Assembly: GCA_002238605.1 (NCBI GenBank)
Contig: MPMR01000003.1
Location: 124,001 to 188,000, forward strand
Reading direction: 5' to 3'
DNA: 64,000 nt
Source of the DNA: BD2-11 clade cluster bacterium bin43
Lineage (GTDB): Bacteria; Gemmatimonadota; Gemmatimonadetes; Longimicrobiales; Gaopeijiaceae
The notes under the pieces are model-generated. The model saw nothing but the letters and a program-made list of their open reading frames with translations. It did no database searches and was not told where the DNA came from. This document shows positions 46,701-56,474 of this stretch, one piece after another; the stretch's first letter is position 1, and every line of letters starts with the position of its first letter. The translations under genes were made by a program, and so were the position numbers.

Positions 46701-47876
46701 ATGGCTCTGCGCCTTACGCGCGAGCGAGGGATCCGTTTCGCGCCGGGACGGGTTCGAATAAGTATGGTACAGGTTCCGGCAAGTACAGGGTTCGGCGCGC
46801 GGGGAACGCGGCCACGAGCAAAGCTCCTCCCGTCGCTGGGGCGGCTGCTGCTCCTGCTGGTGGTGGAGGCGGTGTGGCTCACGCCCGCGGGCGGTCCGCG
46901 CCTCCCCTTCCCCGGCTTCGGAGGGGACGCGTTGTCGCAGGAGGCGCTGGCGGCGGCCTTCGCGGCGCAGGAGGAGATCAGCCCGGACCTGCTGGCCATT
47001 CCGGGCGTGGTGGGGACTGCCGTCGGGCTGGGCGCCGGCGACCGGCCGGTGGTGATGGTCTACCTGGAATACGCCGCCGTGGACGGACTACCCGCCAGCT
47101 TCGCGGGCCACCCATTGGTGCGCGAGGTGACCGGGCGCATCACCGCGCTCGGCGATCTGCCCCTCCCGGCCGCGGCCGACGGCCCCATCGATCCCAGGGG
47201 CCCGTTCCCGCGCCCGGTGCCGATCGGTGTGTCCACGGGGCGGACGGGGGTCACCGCGGGCACCATCGGGGCGCGCGTCACGGACGGGCGCCGGACGTAC
47301 GCCCTGTCCAACAACCACGTCTTCGCCAACCGCAACCAGGCCAACCTGGGCGACAACGTGATCCAGCCGGGCGTGGCCGACGGCGGCAGCGACCCGGAGC
47401 ACGCCTTCGGCACGCTGGCCGACTTTCAGGAGATCGGCTTCTGCCGGGCCCTGGCCTGCCCGGAGAACGAGGTCGACGGCGCCATCGCCGAGACGTCGCC
47501 CGACCAGCTGGCGGCGGCCACCCCCTCCAACGGCTACGGCGCGCCCCGAAGCGGGATCGTGGAAGCGTCGCTCATGCTCGCGGTGCAGAAGTACGGCCGC
47601 ACCACCGGGCTCACCCGCGGCAAGGTGACCGGCATCAACGCCATCCTCGACGTCAACTACCGCACCGGCAGGGCTCGCTTCGTCGACCAGATCGTGATTA
47701 CCGGCCAGGGATTCAGCGCCGGTGGCGACTCGGGCTCCCTGATCGTGACCGACGGGCGGGGGCGCAAGGACCGGCGGCCCGTCGCGCTGCTCTTCGCAGG
47801 CAGCCCGAACACCACCATCGCCAACCCCATCGACCTCGTTCTCGACCGCTTCGGCGTAACCGTCGACGCAGGGTAG
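46701..47876 (+). CDS. Exported chymotrypsin-like serine protease
   Basis: Up to 391 residues. A hydrophobic segment (about 46-62) probably serves for export; an inner start at 46764 is equally likely. A small domain around 99-155 contains IPGVVGTAVGLGAGDRPVV. The protease domain has His206 in SNNHVFA, Asp259 in EVDGAI and Ser344 in AGGDSGS, the classical triad order. The same small domain is encoded alone by the next gene, which suggests it folds independently and acts as an inhibitor, chaperone or adaptor. Confidence 0.8.
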   Translation: MALRLTRERGIRFAPGRVRISMVQVPASTGFGARGTRPRAKLLPSLGRLLLLLVVEAVWLTPAGGPRLPFPGFGGDALSQEALAAAFAAQEEISPDLLAIPGVVGTAVGLGAGDRPVVMVYLEYAAVDGLPASFAGHPLVREVTGRITALGDLPLPAAADGPIDPRGPFPRPVPIGVSTGRTGVTAGTIGARVTDGRRTYALSNNHVFANRNQANLGDNVIQPGVADGGSDPEHAFGTLADFQEIGFCRALACPENEVDGAIAETSPDQLAAATPSNGYGAPRSGIVEASLMLAVQKYGRTTGLTRGKVTGINAILDVNYRTGRARFVDQIVITGQGFSAGGDSGSLIVTDGRGRKDRRPVALLFAGSPNTTIANPIDLVLDRFGVTVDAG

Positions 47877-47882
47877 GACGAC

Positions 47883-48104
47883 ATGGCGGCGAGCATAGAG
47901 GACGCGCACCGGCACCTCTCGAGAAAGGTCATGGGACAACCCGGCGTGGTGGGTACCGCGATCGGGGTGGTCGCCGGGAAGCCCTGCCTCAAGGTGTATC
48001 TCGCAGGCGGCGGGGGCAGGGAAAGAACCCGTATCCCCGGCAGCTGCGAGGGTTACCGGGTGGTGGTCGAGAAGACCGGCACCATTCGCCGTCTGTCTTC
48101 GTGA
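47883..48104 (+). CDS. Small stand-alone copy of the protease N-terminal domain
   Basis: A 73-residue protein starting 7 bases after the protease gene and in the same operon. Its segment PGVVGTAIGVVAGKPCLKVYL parallels PGVVGTAVGLGAGDRPVVMVYL in the protease, so the two are paralogous. The rest is basic and ends in a short beta-rich tail (YRVVVEKTGTIRRL). It probably binds or regulates the protease, or is a prodomain encoded separately. Confidence 0.65.
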   Translation: MAASIEDAHRHLSRKVMGQPGVVGTAIGVVAGKPCLKVYLAGGGGRERTRIPGSCEGYRVVVEKTGTIRRLSS

Positions 48105-48282
48105 CGGGGCAACCCTGACGCAGGGTCGTTCGGTCAAAGGGCCGCGTGCCGCTCCGGTATCGTCCCACCCGCCAGCAGATCGTTTGACACCAGCGCGAAT
48201 CACTACTACTCGTAAGCTACGACATCTTTCGTGGCACGATGACCAGCCCGAGCCCCGTCTCCAACGAAGAACGGAACGCGCG

Positions 48283-49533
48283 ATGAGAAACCGAACCGCC
48301 CGCAGTCACCGCTTCACGCCCTTCGCCTTCATCATGACCCTCGGGTTGTCCGGGTGCGCGCAGGATGACACCGCGGCTCCCGCCGGCGCCGTCCCCAGGC
48401 ACCAACTCGGCGAGCCCGAGGCGGTTTCCGGGGACTTCGCGTCCGTGAACGGTATCCGCGTACGCCCCGACGGCAGTCTGCTGGTGGCCGACGGGACGGG
48501 CAGGGAGCTGGTGCTCCTGGACCTGGACCTGGGAACACGTACCGTGGTGGGAGGCCGGGGCGAGGGTCCGGGCGAGTATCAGGCGCCGAGCCGTGTCTGG
48601 CCTCTTCCCGGCGATTCGACGCTGCTGCTGGACGTGAGCAACAATCGCCTCACCGTGCTGGCGCCCGATCTCTCCTTCGGCGCGACCCGGCCGATGTTCG
48701 AGATGGACCCCGAAGGCGGCATCCTGCTGCTGAACCCCCAGGTGATCGATGGCTCCGGGCGCATGTACAGCACAAACGGGTTCTCGATGAACCTCGCGGG
48801 TGCGGGTTCGCGGGATGGATCAGGTTCCGATTCCGTCCCTGTCGTGCGGGCTACGCTCGATGACCTTGCCGCCGACACCGTGGCAAGACTCGCGTCCAGA
48901 TCCACCTCGCGGGTCGAGATGAGAAGCAACCAGGGCGACCGGATGGTCACGATGCAGCGAACTCCCTATTCGGCCTCCGACAGCTGGGGCGTCGCGCCGG
49001 GCGGAAGCGTGGCCGTCGCGCGGGCGGCGGACTATCACCTGGAATGGATCTCCTCCGACGGATCCGTTCGCAGCGGAGCGCCCGTCGCATGGGACGCGGT
49101 CCCGGTGGGCCAGGCGGAAAAGGAAGCCTGGGTCCGGGAGCAAAGTAGCCGGTCCGTCCAGACGGCGACCTTCATGACGGGCGGCGGGGGCGGAGCCTCT
49201 CCGGGTTCCGGGATCGGAGGCGCCGCTGCCCGCAGCATGTCCTTCGGGGGCGGGAGCGACGACGTGGACGACTACGAATGGCCCGAGACGCTGCCCCCCT
49301 TCACGGGCAGCATTCTCATCGACCCGGAGGGCCGCGCCTGGCTGCGTCGCCACCAGCCCGTCGGCGCGCCGTTCCTGTACGACATCTTCACGCCCGACGC
49401 CGAGCACGCCGCCATGGTGGAGATCGCCGAAGGGCATACCGTCATGGGGTTCGGCGACGGTGTCGTCTACGCGACCTTCAGGGACGAAGTCGACCTGGTA
49501 TACATCGAGCGGTACCGCCTCCCGGAGATGTAG
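48283..49533 (+). CDS. Lipoprotein with predicted beta-propeller fold
   Basis: A 416-residue lipoprotein (lipobox LSGC, Cys about 23). The mature part is built of repeated short beta stretches (VNGIRVRPDGSLLVADG, GRGEGPGEYQAPSRVWPLPG, GSILIDPEGRAWLRR) with the GxGPGEF-like signature of 6-bladed propeller proteins. A Gly/Ser-rich loop of about 40 residues lies near 305-345. No substrate is known. The upstream in-frame extension was rejected because it lacks a signal. Confidence 0.75.
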   Translation: MRNRTARSHRFTPFAFIMTLGLSGCAQDDTAAPAGAVPRHQLGEPEAVSGDFASVNGIRVRPDGSLLVADGTGRELVLLDLDLGTRTVVGGRGEGPGEYQAPSRVWPLPGDSTLLLDVSNNRLTVLAPDLSFGATRPMFEMDPEGGILLLNPQVIDGSGRMYSTNGFSMNLAGAGSRDGSGSDSVPVVRATLDDLAADTVARLASRSTSRVEMRSNQGDRMVTMQRTPYSASDSWGVAPGGSVAVARAADYHLEWISSDGSVRSGAPVAWDAVPVGQAEKEAWVREQSSRSVQTATFMTGGGGGASPGSGIGGAAARSMSFGGGSDDVDDYEWPETLPPFTGSILIDPEGRAWLRRHQPVGAPFLYDIFTPDAEHAAMVEIAEGHTVMGFGDGVVYATFRDEVDLVYIERYRLPEM

Positions 49534-49536
49534 CGC

Positions 49537-50109
49537 ATGCCCGACCCGACCTCCCTTGCGGAGCTGATTGCCCGGCGCCGCTCCATAAAGCAGTTCACCG
49601 TCCGCGAACCCACCCGCGGGGAAATCGAACGACTCCTCGGGCTGGTCGCGCAGGCGCCCAACCATCGCATGACCCAGCCGTGGCGCTTCTACGTGCTGGG
49701 CCCGGCCGCCCGGCGCGGCTACGGGGCGGCGCTGGGGGCGCGCAAAGCGAAGCGGGTTTCCGACCCGGACGCGGCCCGGGAAGTCGTCGAAAGCGTGGCC
49801 GCCCGCCACGAGGCGCTTCCCGCGATGATCGCGGTGGCGGTGGTGGTGCACGAGAACCCGGAGATTCGGGAAGAAGATTACGCCGCGACCTGGATGGGCA
49901 TCCAGAACCTGGCGCTGGCCGCCGAAGCGGCCGGGCTGGGCACGCACATCAAGACCGGCGCGGTCATGGACGACCCCCGCTCCCGGGCGGCGGTCGGCGT
50001 CCCCGACGGGGAGCGGATCGTGGCCATCGTCAACCTGGGCGAGCCCGCGGCCGTGCCGGACCCCAAGTCCCGCATCCCCGCCCGCGACCTGACCACCTGG
50101 GTGGACTGA
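49537..50109 (+). CDS. Nitroreductase family flavoprotein
   Basis: A 190-residue FMN enzyme of the NfsA/YdjA group. The N-terminal RRSIKQF (about 14-20) is the usual FMN-phosphate loop, with APNHRMTQPWRF (about 39-50) and a GIQNLALAAEAAGLGTHIKTG segment (about 121-141). It starts 3 bases after the propeller gene and is probably co-transcribed. Its physiological substrate is unknown. Confidence 0.9.
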   Translation: MPDPTSLAELIARRRSIKQFTVREPTRGEIERLLGLVAQAPNHRMTQPWRFYVLGPAARRGYGAALGARKAKRVSDPDAAREVVESVAARHEALPAMIAVAVVVHENPEIREEDYAATWMGIQNLALAAEAAGLGTHIKTGAVMDDPRSRAAVGVPDGERIVAIVNLGEPAAVPDPKSRIPARDLTTWVD

Positions 50110-50205
50110 GCGGGCCACAGAGGACCGCGCGGGCAACGACGATCCTGACAATTCCCTTGCACCCGGATCGTTGAGCCGGGCCGACCGGCCGATACCTTCA
50201 ATGGT

Positions 50206-51843
50206 ATGGCAAGAAATCGCACGACAACCCGCCCCCGCCGGCTGGTCACGCTCGCGCTTCTCGGTCTCACGGGGGTCCTCACCGCCGTTCTCGGCTACGA
50301 AGCCTGGGACGGCAGCCGCTCGAGCGTGCAACTGGCCGAAGAGATCGTTCGCGATCAAGCCCTGTATGCCGCCTCCAACTTCGCCGCCGAGGCCCGCGGC
50401 GAGGTCGCGTTCGATCTGTTGGAGGAAGGTATGGAGGTGATCGACAGAAGCGTGGGGCGCCGAGGCGATCGTCCGCTCACTCCGGGTGGCCTGCGCGAAG
50501 CGGCGCGAGCGGAGGGATGGGACGGGATGGATCAGGCGTCGCTGTTCTTCAGGCTGGCCCCCGGCGAAGGCGAAGTCTCGGTTGCGGGAGAGGCGGATTC
50601 CGCGCAGGCGGGGTGGGCGGTGCGAGAGGCGCGGGAATACAGCCGCCGCAACCCGGATGATGACGACCTGCGCACGCTCTTCGCTCCGGGAGGAAGCAGC
50701 GTGCTCGTGCACCAGCTCTCGTACGAAGGTCGGGGGGACTACGCGCTCCTGGGAATGATCCTGTCGCCCAAGGCGTTCGGTCCCGCGTTCGAACGCGCGT
50801 TTCTCGACGAGCCCCTCCTGCCGGAGGCCTTCTCCGGAGGGCGTCCCAACGGGGACATCTTCGTGGCGCGGGTCCGGGATCCCTACGGAAACGTCGTCTA
50901 CGAATCGTCCGCCGAACCGTACTCGGGAACCCCGGTACAGCACGAGCTGGACGAGAGGCTCGGCGGAATGGTGCTGGAACTCGGGGTGCGCGAGGAGGCG
51001 GTCGATCAGCTGGTGAGCGGCGGGGTTCCGCAGTCGCGCATGCCTTACATCGTCGCGCTCTTCCTCCTGACGGCCGGCCTGTTGATGACGGCGGTGTGGC
51101 AACTGCGAAGGGAGGCGGAACTGGCCGATCTGCGGGAAGACTTCGTGTCCAGCGTATCCCATCAGCTGCGCACGCCGCTGACCCAGATCAGGATGTTCGG
51201 GGAGACGCTGATGCTGGGCCGCGTCCGCAACGAGGCGGAGCGGGAACGGGCGACGGAAATCATCGTTGACGAAGCGAACCGGCTGACGCATCAGGTCGAG
51301 AACGTGCTCCTCTTCTCCCGCGGCGAGCGCGACGCGCTGAACCTGAACCTCGTCGAGGCGGACCTGGGCGCGGTCGTGGAGAGTGTGACCGAGAGCTTCG
51401 AGCCGCTGGCGCGGGCTGCGCAGGCTGCCCTCGAGCGACGCATCGAGACCGGCATCGAGTGCACGATGGACGTCGAAGCGACACGCCAGGCGGTGCTCAA
51501 CCTGCTCGACAACGCCGTCAAATACGGGCCGGCCGGACAAGTGATCGAGATCGGCGTGCGGGGTACGCCCGGCGAGCCGAAGGGCTTCGCGACGATGTGG
51601 GTGGAAGACGAGGGACCGGGCGTGCCCCCGGGTCAGCAGGATCGGGTCTGGGACGCCTATGTTCGGCTCGACCGTGACCGCGCGTCCGCGACCGCCGGCT
51701 CGGGAATCGGCCTTGCCGTGGTGCGCAGGGTGATCGAGGCCCAGGGTGGAAGGGTGCGCGTCGAGGCGGGCGACAGAGGCCCCGGTCCCGGCGCCCGGTT
51801 CATCATCGAGTTGCCGCTGGCGCGCGCGCTCCGGGAGGCGTGA
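50206..51843 (+). CDS. Sensor histidine kinase
   Basis: A 545-residue membrane kinase. An N-terminal helix (about 12-28) and a second (about 280-300) bracket an extracytoplasmic sensor region of about 250 residues. The HisKA box SSVSHQLRTPL puts the phospho-acceptor at His319. The HATPase_c domain shows NLLDNAVKYG, a DEGPGVPP loop and GSGIGLAVV. It is coupled to the response regulator that starts one base after its stop. Confidence 0.93.
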   Translation: MARNRTTTRPRRLVTLALLGLTGVLTAVLGYEAWDGSRSSVQLAEEIVRDQALYAASNFAAEARGEVAFDLLEEGMEVIDRSVGRRGDRPLTPGGLREAARAEGWDGMDQASLFFRLAPGEGEVSVAGEADSAQAGWAVREAREYSRRNPDDDDLRTLFAPGGSSVLVHQLSYEGRGDYALLGMILSPKAFGPAFERAFLDEPLLPEAFSGGRPNGDIFVARVRDPYGNVVYESSAEPYSGTPVQHELDERLGGMVLELGVREEAVDQLVSGGVPQSRMPYIVALFLLTAGLLMTAVWQLRREAELADLREDFVSSVSHQLRTPLTQIRMFGETLMLGRVRNEAERERATEIIVDEANRLTHQVENVLLFSRGERDALNLNLVEADLGAVVESVTESFEPLARAAQAALERRIETGIECTMDVEATRQAVLNLLDNAVKYGPAGQVIEIGVRGTPGEPKGFATMWVEDEGPGVPPGQQDRVWDAYVRLDRDRASATAGSGIGLAVVRRVIEAQGGRVRVEAGDRGPGPGARFIIELPLARALREA

Positions 51844-51844
51844 A

Positions 51845-52561
51845 ATGGCCCGGATCCTGATCGTGGAGGACAACGCCCGGCTGGCCTACGGTCTTCGCAA
51901 CAACCTCGAGATCGACGGTCACGTGGTCGATGTGGCGGAGGACGGCGCGCAGGGCCTGGAGGCCGTGGTTTCAGGGGAGCCCGACCTCGTCATCCTGGAC
52001 CTCATGCTGCCCGGAATGAACGGCTACCAGGTGCTCCGGTCCCTCCGCGACAAGGGCATCGGAGTCCCCGTGCTGATCCTGACCGCCAGGGGCGAAGAGG
52101 CGGACAAGGTGATGGGGTTTCGCCTGGGAGCGGACGACTACGTCACCAAGCCCTTCGGGGTGCTGGAGCTCCTTGCCCGCGTATCCGCGATCCTGCGAAG
52201 AGCGGGACAGGACGGGCAGCCGAAGGCGGTGGAGACCTTCGGCAACGTCGAGATTCGCCTCGAGCACCGTTCGGTCCTGCGTGACGGCCGGGAGGTGCGG
52301 CTCACACCCAAGGAATTCGATCTCCTGGTTGCGCTCGTGCGGCGGCGCGGCGCGGTGGCGACCCGGGTTGCGCTCATGAAGGAGGTCTGGGGGCATCGGG
52401 CCGCCATCCTCAGCCGGACCGTCGACACGCACGTCGCGGAGCTTCGCCGCAAGCTCGAGGAAGATCCGGGCGCGCCCCGTCATATCCTGACCGTCCATCG
52501 ATCCGGATACAGGCTGAGTCGTCCAGCCGTTCGCAGCCATCATCAAGACGATCCTCATTGA
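51845..52561 (+). CDS. OmpR-family response regulator
   Basis: A 238-residue regulator. The receiver domain has the acidic Glu8-Asp9 pair, phospho-acceptor Asp52 in LVILDLMLPG and the Lys of YVTKPFG near 102. The C-terminal winged helix (about 130-228) shows LTPKEFDLLVAL, TRVALMKEVWGH, VDTHVAELRRKL and the HRSGYRL wing. It is paired with the kinase upstream; targets may include the adjacent dioxygenase gene, which is inference. Confidence 0.95.
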   Translation: MARILIVEDNARLAYGLRNNLEIDGHVVDVAEDGAQGLEAVVSGEPDLVILDLMLPGMNGYQVLRSLRDKGIGVPVLILTARGEEADKVMGFRLGADDYVTKPFGVLELLARVSAILRRAGQDGQPKAVETFGNVEIRLEHRSVLRDGREVRLTPKEFDLLVALVRRRGAVATRVALMKEVWGHRAAILSRTVDTHVAELRRKLEEDPGAPRHILTVHRSGYRLSRPAVRSHHQDDPH

Positions 52562-52644
52562 CGGGAGCGGCCCGGTAGTTGACCGACCTGAACTGACGTC
52601 GGGCCGGCCCCTGGCACCGGGACCCCAACATCTGGAGGTACAGC

Positions 52645-53460
52645 ATGAAGCACGACGACGCTGGAAAAGGACGGGTACTGACGCGGCGCGAGGCCCTCGC
52701 CGCCCTTGGTGTGGGCGGTGGAGCGCTGGCCACCGGCCGGTGGGCCTTCGGGATGGGGTCGGGGGTGGCGCCGGGCGGCGAATTCGCTCGAACGCTGCCG
52801 GCGTGTGTGGTGCGGCCCGAGCAAACCGAAGGACCCTTCTTCGTCGACGCACAACTGGAACGCTCCGACATCCGGTCCGATCCGGAGACCGGGGCGGTAA
52901 GCGAGGGCGCGCCGCTGACGCTCAGGTTCAACGTGTCGCAGATCTCCGGCGGGGCCTGCACGGTACTGGCCGGCGCGCTGGTCGACGTGTGGCAGTGCGA
53001 CGCCGCGGGCGTGTACTGGGGCGTCGACGACGACGGAGCCCCCGCCGGAGCGAGGGACCGGAAGTTCCTTCGGGGTTGTCAGCGCACGGACGAGCACGGC
53101 GTGGCCCGCTTCACCACGATCTTCCCGGGCTGGTACCGCGGCCGGGCGGTTCATGTGCACTTCAAGGTGCGCACCGACGTGGCCGCGCAGCCCTACGAGT
53201 TCACCTCGCAGCTCTACTTCGACGAAGCCCTCATCGATCAGGTGCACGGTCAGGCACCCTACGCGGCGCGGGGACGGCGCCAAACGACCAACGCCGCCGA
53301 CCGCACCTTCCGCAGGGGTGGCGAAAGCCTGATGGCCCGGGTGAGCGAGACCGGTGCCGGATACGCGGCGACCTTCGACCTGGGCCTCGATCTCACCGAT
53401 GCGGAGGCCGGGCGGCCCGACGGCGGCACGGACGGTCGCCGGGGAGCCAGGCGAGTCTGA
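52645..53460 (+). CDS. Tat-exported intradiol ring-cleavage dioxygenase
   Basis: A 271-residue Fe(III) dioxygenase related to protocatechuate 3,4-dioxygenase. A twin-arginine signal (LTRREALAALG, 12-22) precedes the body. The family entry motif TEGPFFVD lies at 61-68. Fe ligands are Tyr124 (GVYWG), Tyr164 (GWYRG), His170 and His172 (RAVHVHFKV). Exported members act on unknown aromatics; the usual cytosolic subunit partner is absent here. Confidence 0.85.
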   Translation: MKHDDAGKGRVLTRREALAALGVGGGALATGRWAFGMGSGVAPGGEFARTLPACVVRPEQTEGPFFVDAQLERSDIRSDPETGAVSEGAPLTLRFNVSQISGGACTVLAGALVDVWQCDAAGVYWGVDDDGAPAGARDRKFLRGCQRTDEHGVARFTTIFPGWYRGRAVHVHFKVRTDVAAQPYEFTSQLYFDEALIDQVHGQAPYAARGRRQTTNAADRTFRRGGESLMARVSETGAGYAATFDLGLDLTDAEAGRPDGGTDGRRGARRV

Positions 53461-53461
53461 G

Positions 53462-54817
53462 ATGATGCAATCAGGGCTCGGCACGAGGCGAGCCGGCATG
53501 GGGCGAACCGGCACGGCAGGGCTCCATGTGGCGGGGCTGTTGCTGGCCGTAATGGCGTCCCTGGTCTCCTCACCGGGGAGCGCACAGGAGGAGATGCTCG
53601 ACGCGGGTCCGGGGGATCCTCTCCTGCGCGTCTTCCTGGACTGCGATCGCCGGACGTGCGACTTCGATCACTTTCGCCGGGAGGTCTCGTTCGTGAACTA
53701 CGTCCGGGACCGGACGGACGCGGAACTCCACGTGCTGGTGACGTCGCAGGAGACCGCGGCCGGGGGTGAAGCGTACGAGATGTTCTTCATGGGGCTCGAG
53801 GAACGGGCCGCGCAGCAGGACACGCTCCGCTTCGTCTCGCAGGAGAGTGATTCGGACGAGGAGGAGCGGGCGGGTCTGACCCAGATCTTCAAGCTGGGGC
53901 TCGTCCGGTACGCGGCGCCCACCTCCGCCGGTCCCCTGCTCGACATCCGCTATTCCGCGCCCACTCAGGCGCAGCAGCAGGCCAGCACCGAGACCGATCC
54001 ATGGAACCTGTGGGTGTTCAGCGTTCGAGCCGGCGCCGAACTCGACGGAGAGAGCCGCCAGAGTTCACAGGCTTTCGACGGGTCGTTCTCGGCGAGCCGC
54101 ACGACCGAAGACCTGAAGATCGACATCAGCTCGTTCGGCCAGTTCGAGGAGGAGGAGTTCGAGCTGAGCGACGGCGAGGTGCTGGTGAGCACGTCGCGCA
54201 ACATCAACCACGAGGGGCTCATCGTGTGGAGCCTCGGGCCGCACTGGTCCGCCGGCGTGCGCGCCTCCGCCCTCACGTCTACGAGGGTCAACCAGGACCT
54301 GACCATCCGGGCGGCCCCGGCGCTGCAGTACAGCGTTTTCCCCTACGCGGAGTCGACGAGAAGACAGATCACGTTCCTGTACTCGCTCGGGCTCGCGTCC
54401 TTCGACTACGAGGAGGTGACGCTCTTCGACAAGTTGGAGGAGACCCACGCGGAGCAGCGCATGGAGGTTGCGGCCGAGTTTCAGCAGCCGTGGGGAGAGA
54501 TCAACAGCGGGCTCGAGGCCTCCATGTTCGTGCGGGACCCGTCCCTCCACCGGATCGACCTGTCCGCGCGGGTGGAGTATCGGATCATTAGAGGTCTGAA
54601 CCTCGACCTGGAGGGGAGCGTGGCCCGGGTCAAGGACCAGATCTACGTGAGCCGCGAGGACACTCCCGATGAGGAAATCCTGCTTGAGCGCCGCCAGCTG
54701 GGAACCAGTTTCGAGTACGAGCTGGAACTTGGGTTCAGCTTCACGTTCGGTTCGGTCTTCAACAACGTGGTCAACCCGCGGATGGGATCGAACCGGGGAC
54801 GCAGATTCTTCAACTAG
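53462..54817 (+). CDS. Outer-membrane beta-barrel protein of unknown function
   Basis: A 451-residue exported protein with a signal peptide (about 16-41). The mature N-terminus has Cys residues in FLDCDRRTCDFDHF, then a beta-rich barrel-like body with alternating hydrophobic residues ending NNVVNPRMG. I recognise no specific family. It starts one base after the dioxygenase stop and is probably in its operon; a second ATG three bases in is equally possible as the start. Confidence 0.75.
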   Translation: MMQSGLGTRRAGMGRTGTAGLHVAGLLLAVMASLVSSPGSAQEEMLDAGPGDPLLRVFLDCDRRTCDFDHFRREVSFVNYVRDRTDAELHVLVTSQETAAGGEAYEMFFMGLEERAAQQDTLRFVSQESDSDEEERAGLTQIFKLGLVRYAAPTSAGPLLDIRYSAPTQAQQQASTETDPWNLWVFSVRAGAELDGESRQSSQAFDGSFSASRTTEDLKIDISSFGQFEEEEFELSDGEVLVSTSRNINHEGLIVWSLGPHWSAGVRASALTSTRVNQDLTIRAAPALQYSVFPYAESTRRQITFLYSLGLASFDYEEVTLFDKLEETHAEQRMEVAAEFQQPWGEINSGLEASMFVRDPSLHRIDLSARVEYRIIRGLNLDLEGSVARVKDQIYVSREDTPDEEILLERRQLGTSFEYELELGFSFTFGSVFNNVVNPRMGSNRGRRFFN

Positions 54818-54844
54818 GCGCGACCGCGCTACCGCAGCGCCCGG

Positions 54845-56260
54845 CTACCGCAGCACCGGCCTCCCCGCCCGCACTCCCAGGTACTCGCCGCCCTCGATGG
54901 TGAGCACGCCGTTGACGAACACGTACTCGATTCCGCCGGAGGGAACCGCCGCGTTGGTGTAGTCCCCGCGGTCGATGACCGTCCCGGGATCGAACACGGT
55001 GATGTCGGCGTCGGCTCCCACCCGGATGCGTCCCTTGTTCGCCATCATGGGCACGTAGCTCTCGAGGCGCCGCGCCGGCTCGATGGTCATCTTGCGGAGC
55101 GTCTCCATCAGGGTCAGGACGCCGTCCTCGCGCACGTACTTGCCGAGGACCTTCGAGAACGATCCGGTCGAGCGCGGATGGCTCACCTGCGCGCCGCCGT
55201 CGCTCGCCACCATGGTCAGCGGACTCGCCACCGCGGTGAGCGTCATCTCCTCCGTTCGCACGTGGCTGATCACGCTGCCCCCCTGCTCCCGGTAGCGGCC
55301 GAAGCTCTCCCGCGTCAGCCGCTCGCCGGTGGCGCCCCACTGGAACACGCCGAAGCGCTCGTCCTCCCATTCCTCCCAGTCGTCGTAGAGCGCGGACTCG
55401 ATGCGGCTCTGGCTGGCGCCGTAGGGATAGGCCTCGGTGGTCACGTCCCGCCCGGCGTCGACGGCCTCCTGCACCACCGCGAGGAACTCGGCGGTGCGGG
55501 CGCCGCCGGTCGAGTTGGCGTGCACCAGGTGGAGCGGCGCGCTGGCCTGTGCCGCCAGGTCGATGGCGTAGTGGGCGCCGTCGGGGCCTCCGTGGGTGTG
55601 CACGTGCGCCGACGCGCCCGCCTCGCCCGCGACGGACATCGCGGCGAGGAGTTCCTCGTCGGTGGCGGCCGGCGTGTAGGGGAAGCCGAACCCCACCGCG
55701 GGCGCCCCCTGGTCCAGCCCCTCGCGGATGCGGCGCGCGATCTCCTCGACCTGCCCGGGCGTGGCCGGATCGTCCTTGCCGGCATCCGCGGGCAGGAAGT
55801 CGCCCGTGTCGCCCATCACGCGCATGCGCACGGGAATGTGGCCGATGCTCGCGCCGTAGTTGACGGGCTGGCCGCCCTCGCGTTCGGCGTAGAACGCCGC
55901 GACGTCCCCGGTGCCGACCTCCAGCTCCAGACCGGTGGTCACCCCGTCGTGGGCCATGAAGCGGTAGGTCTCGTCGGTCTGGCCGTGCTGGTGCAGGTCG
56001 ACGAAGCCGGGCGCGACCACCAGGCCCGAGGCGTCGATGACGCGGGTGCCGGTGAGCGGCTCCTCCGATATCGCCTCGATGCGGTCGCCCGTGATTCCCA
56101 CGTGGAGCGTCGCGTCGGTGCCCGATTCCGGATCCATGACCCGGCCGCCGGCGAGCACGACGTCGTAGGAGGGCGTGGCATCCGCGCATGCGCCCGCCCC
56201 CAGGGCCGCTGCGAGTGACACCGCCAGCATCTTCCCGAACCCTTCTCTCGTTGCGCGCAT
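54845..56260 (-). CDS. D-aminoacylase-type amidohydrolase (lipoprotein)
   Basis: A 471-residue metal-dependent amidohydrolase of the N-acyl-D-amino-acid deacylase group. The leader ends in a lipobox (GAGAC, Cys25). The zinc site His90/His92 lies in VDLHQHG; further features are HVHTHGGPDG (about 225) and HVRTEEM (about 325), with ASDGGA near 351. It would release D-amino acids from N-acyl derivatives or act on cyclic amides. The ATG has a GGAGGAG site. Confidence 0.88.
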   Translation of the reverse strand: MRATREGFGKMLAVSLAAALGAGACADATPSYDVVLAGGRVMDPESGTDATLHVGITGDRIEAISEEPLTGTRVIDASGLVVAPGFVDLHQHGQTDETYRFMAHDGVTTGLELEVGTGDVAAFYAEREGGQPVNYGASIGHIPVRMRVMGDTGDFLPADAGKDDPATPGQVEEIARRIREGLDQGAPAVGFGFPYTPAATDEELLAAMSVAGEAGASAHVHTHGGPDGAHYAIDLAAQASAPLHLVHANSTGGARTAEFLAVVQEAVDAGRDVTTEAYPYGASQSRIESALYDDWEEWEDERFGVFQWGATGERLTRESFGRYREQGGSVISHVRTEEMTLTAVASPLTMVASDGGAQVSHPRSTGSFSKVLGKYVREDGVLTLMETLRKMTIEPARRLESYVPMMANKGRIRVGADADITVFDPGTVIDRGDYTNAAVPSGGIEYVFVNGVLTIEGGEYLGVRAGRPVLR

Positions 56261-56474
56261 CTCTGGTGCTCCTCCGCCGGTTTCGTCGACATAGGGGTGG
56301 ATTACACCCAACCGTTCCCTCGGAACATACGGAGAGTACCCGGCAGAGACAGGCTCGGCGGGCCGCAGGGCAGGGATTCGGCGTACCGGCCGCGAGCGAC
56401 GGACTTTGACGAAGCGGATGCGTCGGAAGCACTATTCCGGGTCCGATTGCGCGTCCAGCCGGAAGGAGTCCGTC

